DNA from: Antedon bifida
Taxonomy: Eukaryota; Echinodermata; Crinoidea; Comatulida; Antedonidae
Length of the DNA stretch: 64,000 bases
Direction of reading: 5' to 3'
Assembly: GCA_963402885.1 (NCBI GenBank)
Contig: OY727093.1
Span: forward strand, 8,443,501 to 8,507,500
The translations under genes were made by a program, and so were the position numbers. The notes beneath the pieces are model-generated. The model did no database searches. It saw only the letters and a list, made by a program, of their open reading frames with translations, and was not told where the DNA came from. Position 1 is the stretch's first letter. Each line of letters opens with the position of its first letter. Shown piece by piece: positions 12,101 to 31,800 of this stretch.

Positions 12101-14212
12101 AGTCAACTTGGCTAGGCCGTGTTATTATTCAACAAGGAGCCAGTTGACTTTTCTGTACTTATATTATAATTAACTTGGCATTCCACTAACAAAATGCAAA
12201 CCAGTCTTCCCAGCATGCACAGTGGTTATGTTGACATTTTTTTGGTGCAACAACGATTTGTATCAAACATGTTTTAGATGTAAACATTGTTTCATGTTTG
12301 ACATGCAAGTTTTCGAAATAAAATCTGTCAAGACGTGCTATACATGTTGAATACAATTTTTGAAACATTATTAACATAGGAAATTAATCAATTAGAAAAA
12401 GGAAATAAATTAATCTTTGTAAATTTTTTTTTACCACACGCCATTTTAAAATATAGTGATAATTCAAATCATTGAAGGTTAATAGCACTTCAGTGTAAAT
12501 ATTAGGAACTTGAATTTTATTTTATTTTCAAATTATTTGAACCGGCAAGTTTTGGGCGAGGGTCTCAACCAACAAACAAGTGAAGATGTGATATTATTAT
12601 TAATGGTTATACAATACACACAACATACATTATTATGTCAGTATGCTTACTTCATAGTTGAAAATAAAACAAAACGTATTTAATCAATTATAAAACTTAC
12701 CCTGTATGATCTTGTCTCTGTTTGACTGTGTCTCTCCACTGTAAAACAAAATGTTATTTTGTAATACACTATACTGTATAATATGAAAACATTCTTTATA
12801 TCAGTGGTTTTAATTCCTTTTAATCATTTCTTGATACATGATAATTGCCCAAAAGTAAAATACTGGTTAAATGTTTGAATGCTAACCAGTATTTTACAAT
12901 GAGGTGAAGATATTTTTGGTCCACTTTTTGATGTGTCCGCATGCAACAAGTCTATACAGAGCATAATTAAACTGAATAAAGTAAGAACATTTACAGGTGT
13001 TCTTTTGTTTCAGTAGAAATGCACCTGTGTCTACCCTTAGCTGATTAATTCTGGTCACAAACTTTAGTGTACAGGACAAATAGTCTTTTCCAAACAAAAT
13101 TTTAAAATACTTGACATTTGCATGCTAAAATTCAATTCAAAGCAATAAATGACATGTAGTATAGAGAACTGTAATTGGAACAGCGCCAGTTACAAAAGCA
13201 GTCAGAATTCTGTCCCATGATGTAGTTATCAGACATATATCCTGAATAGTCTTCCCTTGTTGTAGACTTACCCACAAACCAACCAATTATTGTCTCGTAA
13301 TAAACCACACTGTTATTTGTTAAGAAAATATCTACTCCTGTTTTTATAGTATTTTAATATGGTTTGTTTTCAACATATAAATTACAATTTAATGATATTT
13401 ATTTAGTTTGCAATATTGTTTACTTATTGTTGTATAAAAATTTGTCTTTAATTTTAGTATGGTTAATTACATTTTAAGTTTAATGCTGAATTTTGTTATG
13501 CTTGACAGCATTAATATGAGGTTTGGGAAAGTTGGAAGAAGAAATTTTAGTTTCATTGGATCAATGGGCTGCATCACAATCATACGTGCTGCTGTTGAGG
13601 TTTCACAACCGCTTGTTTAAATCCCACAATCTCGCAGATTCGACTGGTCACTCGCAAACACGTCCTCGCACACGCAGTGATTTATTCCCCCACTGCTCGT
13701 AAATAAACAGCGACGAGTTTGAGCAGCTAGATAATATGCTGATCTGCTCAATCAAAGCCCAGTATAATAATACGCTTTATATAATGTGGTGGTCATTTAT
13801 ACTCCTGAGTGCGTTGGGGGTGCATTGTGTACAACAGTTACAATTTGCACAGAAAACATAACATAGGTGTACTTTGATTTATCTCTCAGCTGGGTCAAAT
13901 GCCTGCCTAGACTACATTGTAGTCTGGCTCCACTATGCAGACAGTAATAATTTGATTAATTCTCAATGAAACATTGATTACAGTTTTTCCCAGTTTTTTC
14001 ACTTACTAGCCTATCAATATACAATACTACTGTAGTCCTAGGCTATATTATTAAGAATCAAGAGAGAAGCTCACTTTATTTTAAATCAATTTTGTACTTT
14101 TGTAGGCTGCAAAAAAGTAAAAAAATGGGCTAAATACTTACTGTCGTACTAATGTAAGCAGAAAATAACAATTTCGGTTAAAATCATTAGAATCCTTTCC
14201 GTTCTGATCCAT
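9104..14212 (-). CDS. TIGAR: TIGAR-like fructose-2,6-bisphosphatase
   Basis: Six exons on the minus strand: 14212-14142, 12738-12701, 10763-10645, 10375-10301, 9998-9888 and 9772-9104. They give 360 residues (human TIGAR 270). The histidine phosphatase core is complete: LVRHGE with phospho-acceptor His24, the GQLDVPLSEDG turn, LRLRER with Glu100, and VSHG with His282, followed by SPNTG. TIGAR lowers fructose-2,6-bisphosphate, pushing glucose into the pentose phosphate pathway and sparing ROS. The extra length is a hydrophilic Ser/Lys/Gly-rich insert (about residues 160-272) in the loop before the last catalytic block, a loop that is shorter in vertebrates. A bisphosphoglycerate mutase or UBASH3 identity is less likely, because the match to TIGAR runs over all six exons. 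The gene starts head to head with the upstream catalase exon. Confidence 0.93.
13632..13790 (+). repeat. dispersed repeat (GACTGGTCACTC family), copy 2
   Basis: Second copy of the 7427-7545 family, longer, in TIGAR intron 1. It carries the same ordered blocks, ending CAAAGCCCAGT. Confidence 0.55.
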
Positions 14213-14756
14213 GATTAAAAGCTTGTAATTTGGTTGAAAGACTATTAATCTAGGCTAGGCTCATTCATAACCATGGTCCATCATGACACGCTTGATATCC
14301 TTGCCAATTCGCACACAAATTAAAGTCTAGCCTACCCTAGCTAGCAGCTGCACTCTCACTCTCCTCTCGCGCTGGCTAAACCTATCATCTTCTTTTTCAA
14401 CCAAATTTTAGAGGTCTTTTTAGAATTGGCCAATCACATGCCGGTATTTGAGAAGAGAGTTGACCTTTAAATTAAGAGGCCCCCGGGCGGCAGGGGGATG
14501 ATTGCTCAGATTGCATGCTTGGGTGGATTTGGTGCACGGTGTTCGTCGTCGTGTTCGCGAAGTGTGAAGCTAGGCGGCTCGCTACGCAGTTTTTTGTTGT
14601 TGTGTGCATGCTACACATGCGGTTTTAACCTGGGAAAACAATTCTCAACGACATAACTGTAGCGTACAGCCTACTACTACTAGCTAGGGCCTAGACAAGC
14701 TTAGGTTTAGGCTAGAATTTTTGCAACCAGTATTGTGCGAACGCAAAGCAAGTAAA
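14213..14756. promoter_or_regulatory. candidate bidirectional promoter, TIGAR / catalase upstream exon
   Basis: A 544 bp gap separates the TIGAR start codon (-) from the ATG at 14757 (+). It is less AT-rich than its surroundings, with a GC-rich core near 14475-14580 (CCCCCGGGCGGCAGGGGG, TCGTCGTCGTGTTCGCG). Short CTAGGCT/TAGGCCT motifs sit on both sides. No TATA box is evident. Confidence 0.5.
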
Positions 14757-14825
14757 ATGTCAAACACAAAAAAAGACAAAGCGGCAAATCAGCTAAAAGA
14801 ATATAAGAAGCTAGGCCTATTGCAG
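14757..14825 (+). CDS. probable alternative first coding exon of catalase
   Basis: An ATG exon encoding 23 residues, ending in phase 0 at a good donor (CAG/GTAAAC). Its core KKDKAANQLKEY resembles TKDHAKSQLKDY in the catalase exon at 19250. Both exons end in phase 0, so either joins cleanly to catalase exon 2 at 19565. The intron would be 4.7 kb. The alternative, an unrelated short gene, is weaker: one downstream candidate exon (18957-19097) is open but unrecognisable. The link to catalase is inferred from sequence resemblance and phase only. Confidence 0.6.
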
Positions 14826-15429
14826 GTAAACCTAAATTTAAACAAATTATAATTATTATTTTATTAGGCCTAGCCTACCTACTAGGCTAGCTTAGGTTTA
14901 GGTATTATGTATATAGGGCTGGTCTAGGCCTAGCTAGCAGTAGGCTCTACCTAGCAGGCCCTAACCTACACAGTAAAAGTAGAGTCACTAGTGCAGTAGG
15001 CCTAGGCTATGTTTAGAGGGCCTAGGCCTACACTCTAGGTAAGGAACCAACCAACCAAGGCAATTTGAATTGCAAAGGCAGTGCAATTTTAATTGCGCAA
15101 GGATATCCTTGCGCAATTTCAAATTGCACAAGAAATATTATTCCTGATAAAAAGCTGATAAAAATTGACAAAAAAACTAAATTCTATAAATGATACTACC
15201 CTTTAATTAAATTAAAACCATGGGTGATGGTCCTTGTGCTTGTAGCAATTTTCAAAATGTGGCCATGTGAAGAAATCATAGAGTAAATGTCTTCCACACC
15301 TGTTCCAATATGGTTCCGGCCCCCGGAGCCAGCAATTCAAATTAATCGAACGAATGTTTCGCTTTCACACGGCTACGCACATATCGATTGATGATGCATA
15401 TCTTCATGGAGCGCAGTAAAAAGGAAACA

Positions 15430-15794
15430 TTAAAGATATTATAGTTATTAATATTGTCCCCCTAAAAAAATATTTTGTTAAATTTTTTTGTTGAATATGT
15501 TATTTTAATGTCACATAATAGTTATTCACTCTCACAAAAAATTGGGTCTGAAAAAATTTTATTTACCTGAGAAAAATGTAATTTAAAGCAAAAAATGGTC
15601 AAATTGTCCGGAAGACAATTAGTTTTTGGGTAATTTAACTGTTTATTTTGTCTTTTTATAGGTGAAATAATTTTTTCCCCCGTTTTTTTTCTTATGGAAG
15701 TGAACAACTTCATTAAAACTGCAAAATGGCCTATTCAAAGTCCGATTTTAAAAATCTTTATTTTTCATGATTTTGGGGGACAATACATCTTTAA
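15430..15794. mobile_element. piggyBac-like MITE, copy 1
   Basis: Bounded by TTAA on both sides. Inverted ends are AAAGATatta...TATTGTCCCCC on the left and GGGGGACAATACATCTT on the right. It matches the element at 52196-52529 along most of its length (for example ATTTTAATGTCACATAATAG and AAATGGCCTATTC). No coding capacity. Confidence 0.8.
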
Positions 15795-15914
15795 CATTCA
15801 ATTTGCCATCGCCGGAGCAGAACCATGTGTGAAAGACCCTTAACTGTAAAATATTTAATGACTTGCTGCATTGTGGCAGAGCCTGAACTTTAAATACTGC
15901 CCTCTATTTATTTA

Positions 15915-16085
15915 TTTATTACCTCCGCCAAGGAGGTTATGTTTTCACCCCTGTGTGTGTGTGTGTCTGTGAACAGCCTGGAGGCCACAGTTTTTATCCG
16001 ATTCTCACCAAATTTGGCCACAATGATCTATGCCCCAAAAGCTCAGACGAGTTCGAATTTGAGGGGTTATAGGTCTCGGAGTACT
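15915..16085 (+). repeat. dispersed repeat (ACCTCCGCCAAGGAGG head) with GT microsatellite
   Basis: Starts with the small palindrome CCTCCGCCAAGGAGG, then ATGTTTTCACCCCTG, a (GT)n run and CTCACCAAATTTGGCC. I recognise this head as a widespread invertebrate repeat but cannot assign a class. Confidence 0.5.
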
Positions 16086-16359
16086 CTATAGTATTTATTA
16101 TATATTTCTGCAGTTGTGTATTTCTTGTACTGTAATTGTATTGGTGTTTATTCATGATTATGTAATAATATCCTGGATTTATAAAATGCACCTAATGTTG
16201 TGAAACCTCTAAACGCAATACATATAATTTCCCTGGTCATTTTTAAATCAATCATGTATGGAAACATACTCCTAAATGCAGCTAGTAATCAGCGCAAAGT
16301 TGTATTTTGACCTTACCACCAGGTAACCATTTGTACTGTACACCTGGTTAGAGAGAGGA

Positions 16360-16640
16360 ATTTAAGTTTGAGTAATAATAATAACTTAGGTATTTGTATA
16401 GCGGCAGAATCAACTAAACCGAAGTAAAAATCAAAGGCGCTTATATTGGAAGTTAAAAAGATGCGTTTTAAGTTCTTTTTTAAAAATAGCAATAGAAGTT
16501 GATTTAGTAAAATGACGAGGGAGAGAATTCCAAAGAGAAGCAGCAGAGAACATAAAAGACCTTTGTCCATAAGATTTGGTGTTAATTCTAGGAACAAGTA
16601 GTAGGTTTTGGTCAGCCGAACAAAGACAAGCAAGAGGTAG
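16360..16640 (-). mobile_element. LINE 3' fragment (reverse transcriptase C-terminal end)
   Basis: The minus-strand translation contains LLVPRINTKSYGQRSF, AASLWNSLPR and FKKELKTHLF in order. This is the typical end of CR1/L2/Rex-type LINE polymerase proteins, after the polymerase domain. The 5' edge runs into a tRNA-like stretch (TTTGAACCCACGATCTCA, near 16670). All of the catalytic part is missing, so it is a dead fragment. Confidence 0.75.
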
Positions 16641-17450
16641 TAGTGTCTTGCCTAAGGATACAAGTGGATTTGAACCCACGATCTCATGATCATTGTGCAG
16701 TTAATATCACCAAGACAATCAATCAATATTTTTTCGATTTGTTTGGACCATGATACCATGTTCGCAGACTCTTTTCCCCATTACTTCCACTTTTATATGA
16801 GTATCAGTCAATTTAAAAAATCCAGCAAGAATTCTTGACAATTCAATTGAGACATGTCCAACCAACAGTGCCTCTTCATGATTTTCTTTGTAGACACCAG
16901 TACGGCATTCTTGTCATACAATAAGGAGATAATGCATGTTGATCTTTGGAGTGGGGAAGGATTGAGTATTTTTGAGTTTATAAAATAAAGTTAGAGTTTA
17001 ACCAAATTTGTTTATTCGTACTGTGTTATTATTTTGCTATGGTCGAGTTGCTTACCGGAAAAGTTAGGGGTAGGTTACTATTTTTAGGTGCCTAATTAAA
17101 GATAAGTAATAGTAATCCATTACTCTACTGTAATAGTAACCCCCGTTCTAATAATAACCCACCCTAAAAAACAATGATAACCCAGGGTTACAATTAGAAG
17201 ATTTACGGTACTGTTTTACGAGTTATACAAGTACCAGTTATTTACTACTTTTAGACCATTATCTCCTTTTATAGCCAAGAATTATGCTGGTTGTATTAGG
17301 AAATAATATTGCAATTATCAACAGTTATATTTAAAGAAATTAATTTATGAAATATGGTCTGTTTTTAAAGTGTTAAAACGCTAAAAACTATCACATTCAG
17401 AGTATATTCAAATTCAATGTTCAAATTAAGGTTTATAATTTAGTAATTGA

Positions 17451-17580
17451 GTTGTAGCTTGGTGGTTAAAATGTGCTTGCCTTCCAATCCCAAGGTCCGG
17501 CTTCAATCCTGACCTGGTGCCAGGGTTGTAACTCACAAAGTCTTTCAACTGCACTCCATAAGCCTCAAATTAATAAGCAT
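17451..17580 (+). repeat. tRNA-derived SINE, copy 2
   Basis: Head with A box TAGCTTGGTGG and B box GGCTTCAATCC, then a body (CCAGGGTTGTAACTCA ... CACTCCATAAGCCTCAAAT) shared with 30510-30625. Located in the long 5' intron of catalase. Confidence 0.7.
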
Positions 17581-18044
17581 GATAAATTGGCAAGTTATTT
17601 AAATGTACAGGAATCTGCAACGTTAAATGTAAACCTAAACAAAGAGTAGATCACAAAAATAATTGCTTTGTAACAATGCTTGGTCATTTTATTAGTATCC
17701 CACAAGTGAATGACTGACCATACTGTAATGACCAAGCATTGTTAACATTTAGGTCAAACTACTAGAAATTCTAATCTTTATAATGTATTGTTCCATAAAT
17801 TGACCAAATTTTATACTTTTATCTTATTTTTAACAGTATAGTTTTGGTAATGCTACAAAATAACGTAATGTACGTAATACATACTCAAATATAATCCCAT
17901 CCCCTAATTTAGGCTCAGTGCGGTAAAGTTTACATTAGACTGTACCAGTCAATGCAAAGTATAATTGATGTACTGTATGCCATTTCCTATTTAATAATAT
18001 TTAAATTTGCAGCCAGGCTGTATCGGATTATAGTAGGTAATGCT

Positions 18045-18530
18045 TACATTAGATCCCCTATTATATTAAGGGGACACCTTGAGACCTAACAAAGTATCCC
18101 CTTAATGGACCCCACAAAGTTCCTTCTTAATAGACCCAAAAAAGTGTCCCCTTAATGGACCCCACAAAGTTCCTTCTTAATAGACCCAAAAAAGTGTCCC
18201 CTTAATGGACCCAACAAAGTGTCACCATTTAGAGACCCAACAAAGTGTCCCCTTAATGGACCCAAAAAAGTGTCACCTTAGAGGCCCAACAAAGTGTCCC
18301 CTTAATGGACCCCACAAAGTTCCTTCTTAATAGACCCAAAAAAGTGTCCCCTTAATGGACCCAACAAAGTGTCACCTTTTAGAGACCCAACAAAGTTTCC
18401 CCTTAATGGACCCAACAAAGTTCCCACTTAATAGGACCAACAAAGTGTCTCCTTATAGACCCAGCAAAGTAATAGTGGTGTCCCCTGAATAGTGGTTGAC
18501 CCTTTTATGAGGAAGTGTTCCCTTAATAGG
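18045..18530 (+). repeat. minisatellite, 25-bp unit with a 50-bp dimer
   Basis: About 18 units alternate between TGTCCCCTTAATGGACCC(C/A)A(A/C) types and TTCCTTCTTAATAGACCC types. In part of the array they form a 50-bp dimer repeat. It lies between the two catalase first exons. Confidence 0.85.
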
Positions 18531-19039
18531 GTTGTCTTTTGAAAATGAGTGTCCCAAAGGATGTTTTCTACTGATCATAATTTCAAGTAATTGATAACAA
18601 ATTATGTAAGACTTACAGCTAGTACTTATTGTGTTTTTAAAAAATGTTAACAAATAACACATACTGTACCAGGGGAAGTTTACTTTTCTTAAAATTTTGA
18701 TCACTGAAACTTTTGTTTGTAATATTGTTGACTCTACCTTCAAAATAAATTTATAGTACTATGAATATTTTTTTTTAATGAAGTTGTGCCCTATAATGTA
18801 TTGCATTGTGTGCTGTAACAAAATCTGTAAATATTTACCTTTTTAAATAAATCAAGATGGACTACAATTAGATACTTGTACTAATGTAGTTTAATCTACC
18901 AATTGTACTTGAGAATCTAACCAATGAATGATGTTGCATGTGACTTTTGGATCTAGGTATTATCATTTGTACCGCCTGTTGATGACATAGCACTTTTAGA
19001 TAAGCTTTGCTGGTGTGTTTACATTTCCACACACAGTCT

Positions 19040-19249
19040 TAGCTCTCTCATTGTCCCAGCACTTTTGATTCGTGCTCAGCCAATCAGGAGACTATGATTT
19101 CTGGTGGTAGCAATATAAGCATTGTTAATACTCCAATAAGCAAGTATATTTTCACAGTCCCTGGACTAGATAACAGATAGGTGTGTTGTATTTAGTAAAG
19201 GTTCAACTTTAGATCTTTCTTTCCCTTGCGTTGTCCTCAATCAGTCAAA
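19040..19249 (+). promoter_or_regulatory. candidate proximal promoter of catalase (main start)
   Basis: The 210 bp before the ATG at 19250 contain a CCAAT motif (GCCAATCAGGAG, near 19079) and a weak TATA-like CAATATAAGC near 19112. Assignment rests on position and the CCAAT box only. Confidence 0.4.
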
Positions 19250-27594
<8,345 letters not shown>

Positions 27595-28815
27595 AGAGCT
27601 TATATTTTAAATTTGTGATTTTGCAATATCACAAGCTCTTGGAGGTACTTGGCTGAATGCTAATTGTGAATGATTTAAATTTTTCATATTTTATTAAGTT
27701 TTCACCATATAATATGCAACAATAGCACTGTTCATTAAAATGAATGCATAAAATGTGTTAAAATATATTTTATCTAGAAACTTGAAAGGAAAGTAGTATT
27801 TCCATTATTTTAAATTTTGTCAAAATACACACATGGGTTAAAAATGGTAGATTTTGTTACTTTATAAATTTCCATGGTTCCTTCATAGAATATTATTATT
27901 GTATTATATATATCTTGATACCATGATTCTTCAGTTAGATTTTATTTGTGTGGGTTTGTTATATATACATCTCACTAATAATTGTACAGTAATGTGTTTC
28001 CTTGATCGCAATTGAGTTCATATAGGAATTTATGAGTAAAAAACAGACTTGGATTGGAAATTACGGGAAAAAACAAGTGGTTTGTCTCCATCTCAATTGT
28101 GATACAAACAAAATAAGCAAAAAGCCAAATGTTGAACACCAACAGACAGAGATTTTTCATTTATTTTTCAAAATTATGATTGAAATTCAATTTTATATAA
28201 TGTATAACAACACATATTAGAATGTTCGATTAAATTGTATTTTTTTTCTCTTTAATACAAAATGAAGTAAATATAATTATGTAATTGGTAAACAAAAACA
28301 AGCACATATTAGTTCTGAATTTTCATTTAATCTTACTAATAAAAAAGATTATTACAATTAATGTGTTCTTTGTATATTTTGAAGGAACTTATTAAGAATT
28401 GAAAGAAAATTCCCAAGCTTTTTGAAAACTTATGAAAACAATAACTATTTATAGTTGACATATACAAAATGTCATTTCTAATACACTAAGGCTCTGTCTA
28501 CACTATCAAACTTTATGTGACAAACAAATATTGCCCATATATAGACATTATGATGTCATATCACTACCATATTTGGGCACATCACATTTTTTGTCACATA
28601 AAGTTTGATAGTGTAGACACATGAAAAATTTCATTTTCTATCTATTCAAATACAAACATAAATTACTTTAAACTAATAAATATAATTTAATTACCTGATT
28701 AATTTACTATGTACATTTAAATCACTTTGATGTGGTTTCATTTTATTACCATTGTTATACTGCATTATAAATATTAATAATTATATTAAATAATATATAT
28801 TTCAATTTTAATCCT
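27595..28815. other. intergenic between convergent catalase and INSC
   Basis: 3' UTRs and AT-rich spacer with one truncated family A MITE (28488-28620). An AATAAA on the plus strand near 28337 and one on the minus strand near 28743 are possible poly(A) signals. No gene seen. Confidence 0.5.
28488..28620. mobile_element. palindromic MITE family A, copy 2
   Basis: Left arm GGCTCTGTCTACACTATC, right arm GATAGTGTAGACA, missing the last few bases of the right end. The only copy not inside an intron; it sits downstream of catalase. Confidence 0.85.
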
Positions 28816-31800
28816 TTATACAAAACTTTCTTTAACTTTTGAGCAAAATAAAAAAGAGTCTGTAATTCTAGGTTGAACAAGTTCTTCGATAATCATCTCT
28901 TCAAATTCCTCACAAACAAATGTGTGTAATTTCCTTAGTGTAACCTGTCAAAAAAAAAATTTAAAATAAATACTTAATAACTTATGCTATTTAAAAAAAA
29001 ATTCTAGTAAAAAGTGACACTAAATTCTCTGTTTATGTTCGATCCTAATAAGAAAAATCAAAGTTTTTTTTCTTACTGCCCATCATTCACGATTGTCAGT
29101 TTTTTTAACACAGGTGTTATGTAATTGACTTAATAGTAACTTAACACAAGTGAACTGTTACTTAAAGATTTTAATCTTACCAGACACGCCAACAACACTG
29201 AATCACTATTATTTCTTTCCAATGAATTATAACACAAATCCGCAAGCTGATTCACACCTGTGCAACAGTGATGAAATGATTATCATTAACGAGTTATAAA
29301 TACTACGTTTTACATTTCCACTATTAACCACATACTGAAAGTAAGTAATTTACTTTGTGGATCACCTAAGAATAAAAAACCCAAACATGTTTGATATGCA
29401 GATGACTAATTGACAATACTCTCTCCCTCTTCCCCCTTTCCCCTCTCAATGTTCTATGGTTGAACAGCAATAGTTTGTATGCACCCATAACAGAGATCAG
29501 ATTGATCTCATCCTCAACTTTTTATAAAAATTCACAAAAAAAGAGAGTCATGCTCAAATACAGGACATACATGTCCTTGGCATATGTTGAACAATATAAA
29601 AATAATTTGGACAAAACAAAGACATATTGTATCATGTATGCAACCAATTTGAAATTGTTATATTAATTATTACTTACTTATTATTGATTTATCGGTTTAC
29701 CATAAATTTACTATCATTTGGCTTTTAACTCACCATTCATATTTGTGATGAGAGTTGCAGAAGATTTGTTTTGTACCAGTCTACCAAGCACTATTGCTGC
29801 TTTTTGCTGAACATTCTCGCAGAGCTCATGCGTTTTCTGTAAGTTTTCTTGATTTATATATTTGAGTGTAACGACGGCCTCTTCTAGAAAGTTAAATAGT
29901 ACTTTAATACCACCGGCTTCAATGACTTGCTGTCGACAAGATTCAGATGACACCATGTTTGAGAGTGTAGTTGCCACCTGCAAAATATAAATATTATTTT
30001 TGGTGGATTTTGCTTGCCATACTTGAAAGTTTGTGCATGCATTTTCTGTTGCAAAAAGATGCACTGGCTTTTATAGCTGTTGATTCATGTTACTGTACTA
30101 ACTTTCAATAAAGGTTTGAATCGATACCTCACTGATTGATGAAAAAAAGAATATGCTAGTTCTTACGTGATCCTTGGAATAAAGATTGTCAGCTTTTCCA
30201 CTTAGACAGCCGCTTATTAACGCTTCAGCGGTGTTGTATGTTTCTAGATAGTCACATGACATACTGTCCATGAAAGTAATGTTGGATATCGCTGCTGTGG
30301 CAACCATAAAAACGTCTGAAGATGGTGCTATTATGCATAAATCTAAAACACAATAAATAAAATCATAACTCTCACTGAACTTCAAGAAAATTGTTTATAG
30401 TTAATAATTTTATAATTATAATACCAGTTGAAAGATTTTGTAGGCTTAAGTAGAGTTTTTCCTTGCTAAGCATGGCTTAGAACAATAATTTAGGCAATTA
30501 TACTGTAGTACAGCTTGGTGGTGAATATTCTTGCCTTCCAGAGCAGTGGTTCAATCTTGACACAGTGTCTGGGTCCTAACTCATTACTCCACTGCCTAAG
30601 CCTCAAATGAGTCTTAATTTGAGTCAAGTTTATTCATTTGGTAATTGCCATTACTTGCTGATAGTTTGTAAAGCATTATATGAGAAAATAGTATAAAAAA
30701 TCATACTTGTAAGTTCTCTCAGCAGATCATCTAGATATTCTATGAAGCCAAGTAAATGTTGAACATTGTCCACATTGGGTGAGGTAATTTGAGCTAAGAT
30801 TCTGGCAACCTCAGTTTTCACTTCAATGGAAGATTCCGATGATAACAAGTCAGCTAGAACAGGTACGCCATTAGCCTAAAATAATGGTGTCAATATTAAT
30901 AGTTGTAATTTTCACTCGTGAATGGTGTTTAAAGTAAACGCAATTTGAAATGTGTTCAAATCTTTTGCTTAGTTATGGGATTTAATTTTTTATTAAAATT
31001 GGGGTTTGCGTACAGTTTCTGGGTTGAATCGGGCCAGGATAATATCCTAAATTGTTTACCTTTTCTAAATCTATCTGTGCTTGCTGTATTTCACAAAGAA
31101 CTCCGATTGTTTTAAGTGCATCTACCTTCATTGAATCAACATTGTTTAACGAACATATCTGACATAAGATCTGAACACCATCTTCCTAAAATTAAAATTA
31201 CCAGTAAATTGAATGTTCCAAAAATGTTTAAAACTTTTAATCTGGATATTTATTATCTGTAGTTGAAGGTTGGCAATATGCCTACATCTAAGAACTCAGA
31301 TTTACCTTAATGATGACCTTACTTATTTCTTGGTCTGTGGCTATTGCTTGTAACGATTCTATTGCAACACGTAAATGATATATACTAGCTGATCCTCGAA
31401 TGTCTTCTAACAAACTCTGAAATTAGCACAAAATAAATCAAACTTTATGTGACAAAAAATGTGATATCATATCACTACCATATTTCGGCACTTTTTTTAA
31501 AAAATAGTTTGATAGTGTAGACAGAGCTTAAAATATACCGTACAGTGTATGGAAGTGAATACATGCATACCATTTTATATACAAAAATAACTGTTTACCC
31601 TGACTAGATTAGCTTGAATTGTTTCAGATAGTCCAGCAAAAGCGTGGCCAAGGTTGCTTAATGTTTTTAATACAGGAACAACACCTTTTCCAGATGATAC
31701 CTTAAAACTGAAAACACATGAAACAATTATGTCGTTGCTATCTTTCTGAATGTTTTTTTTTTTAATTCCTATGAATAACAAAAGTATGTATTACTTATCC

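Noticed and set aside
18957-19097. Second exon joined to the ATG exon at 14757, forming a small separate gene
   Set aside because: The frame is open for about 47 codons after an acceptor-like AG, but the peptide is unrecognisable. The catalase exon 2 join is better supported by the shared N-terminal motif.
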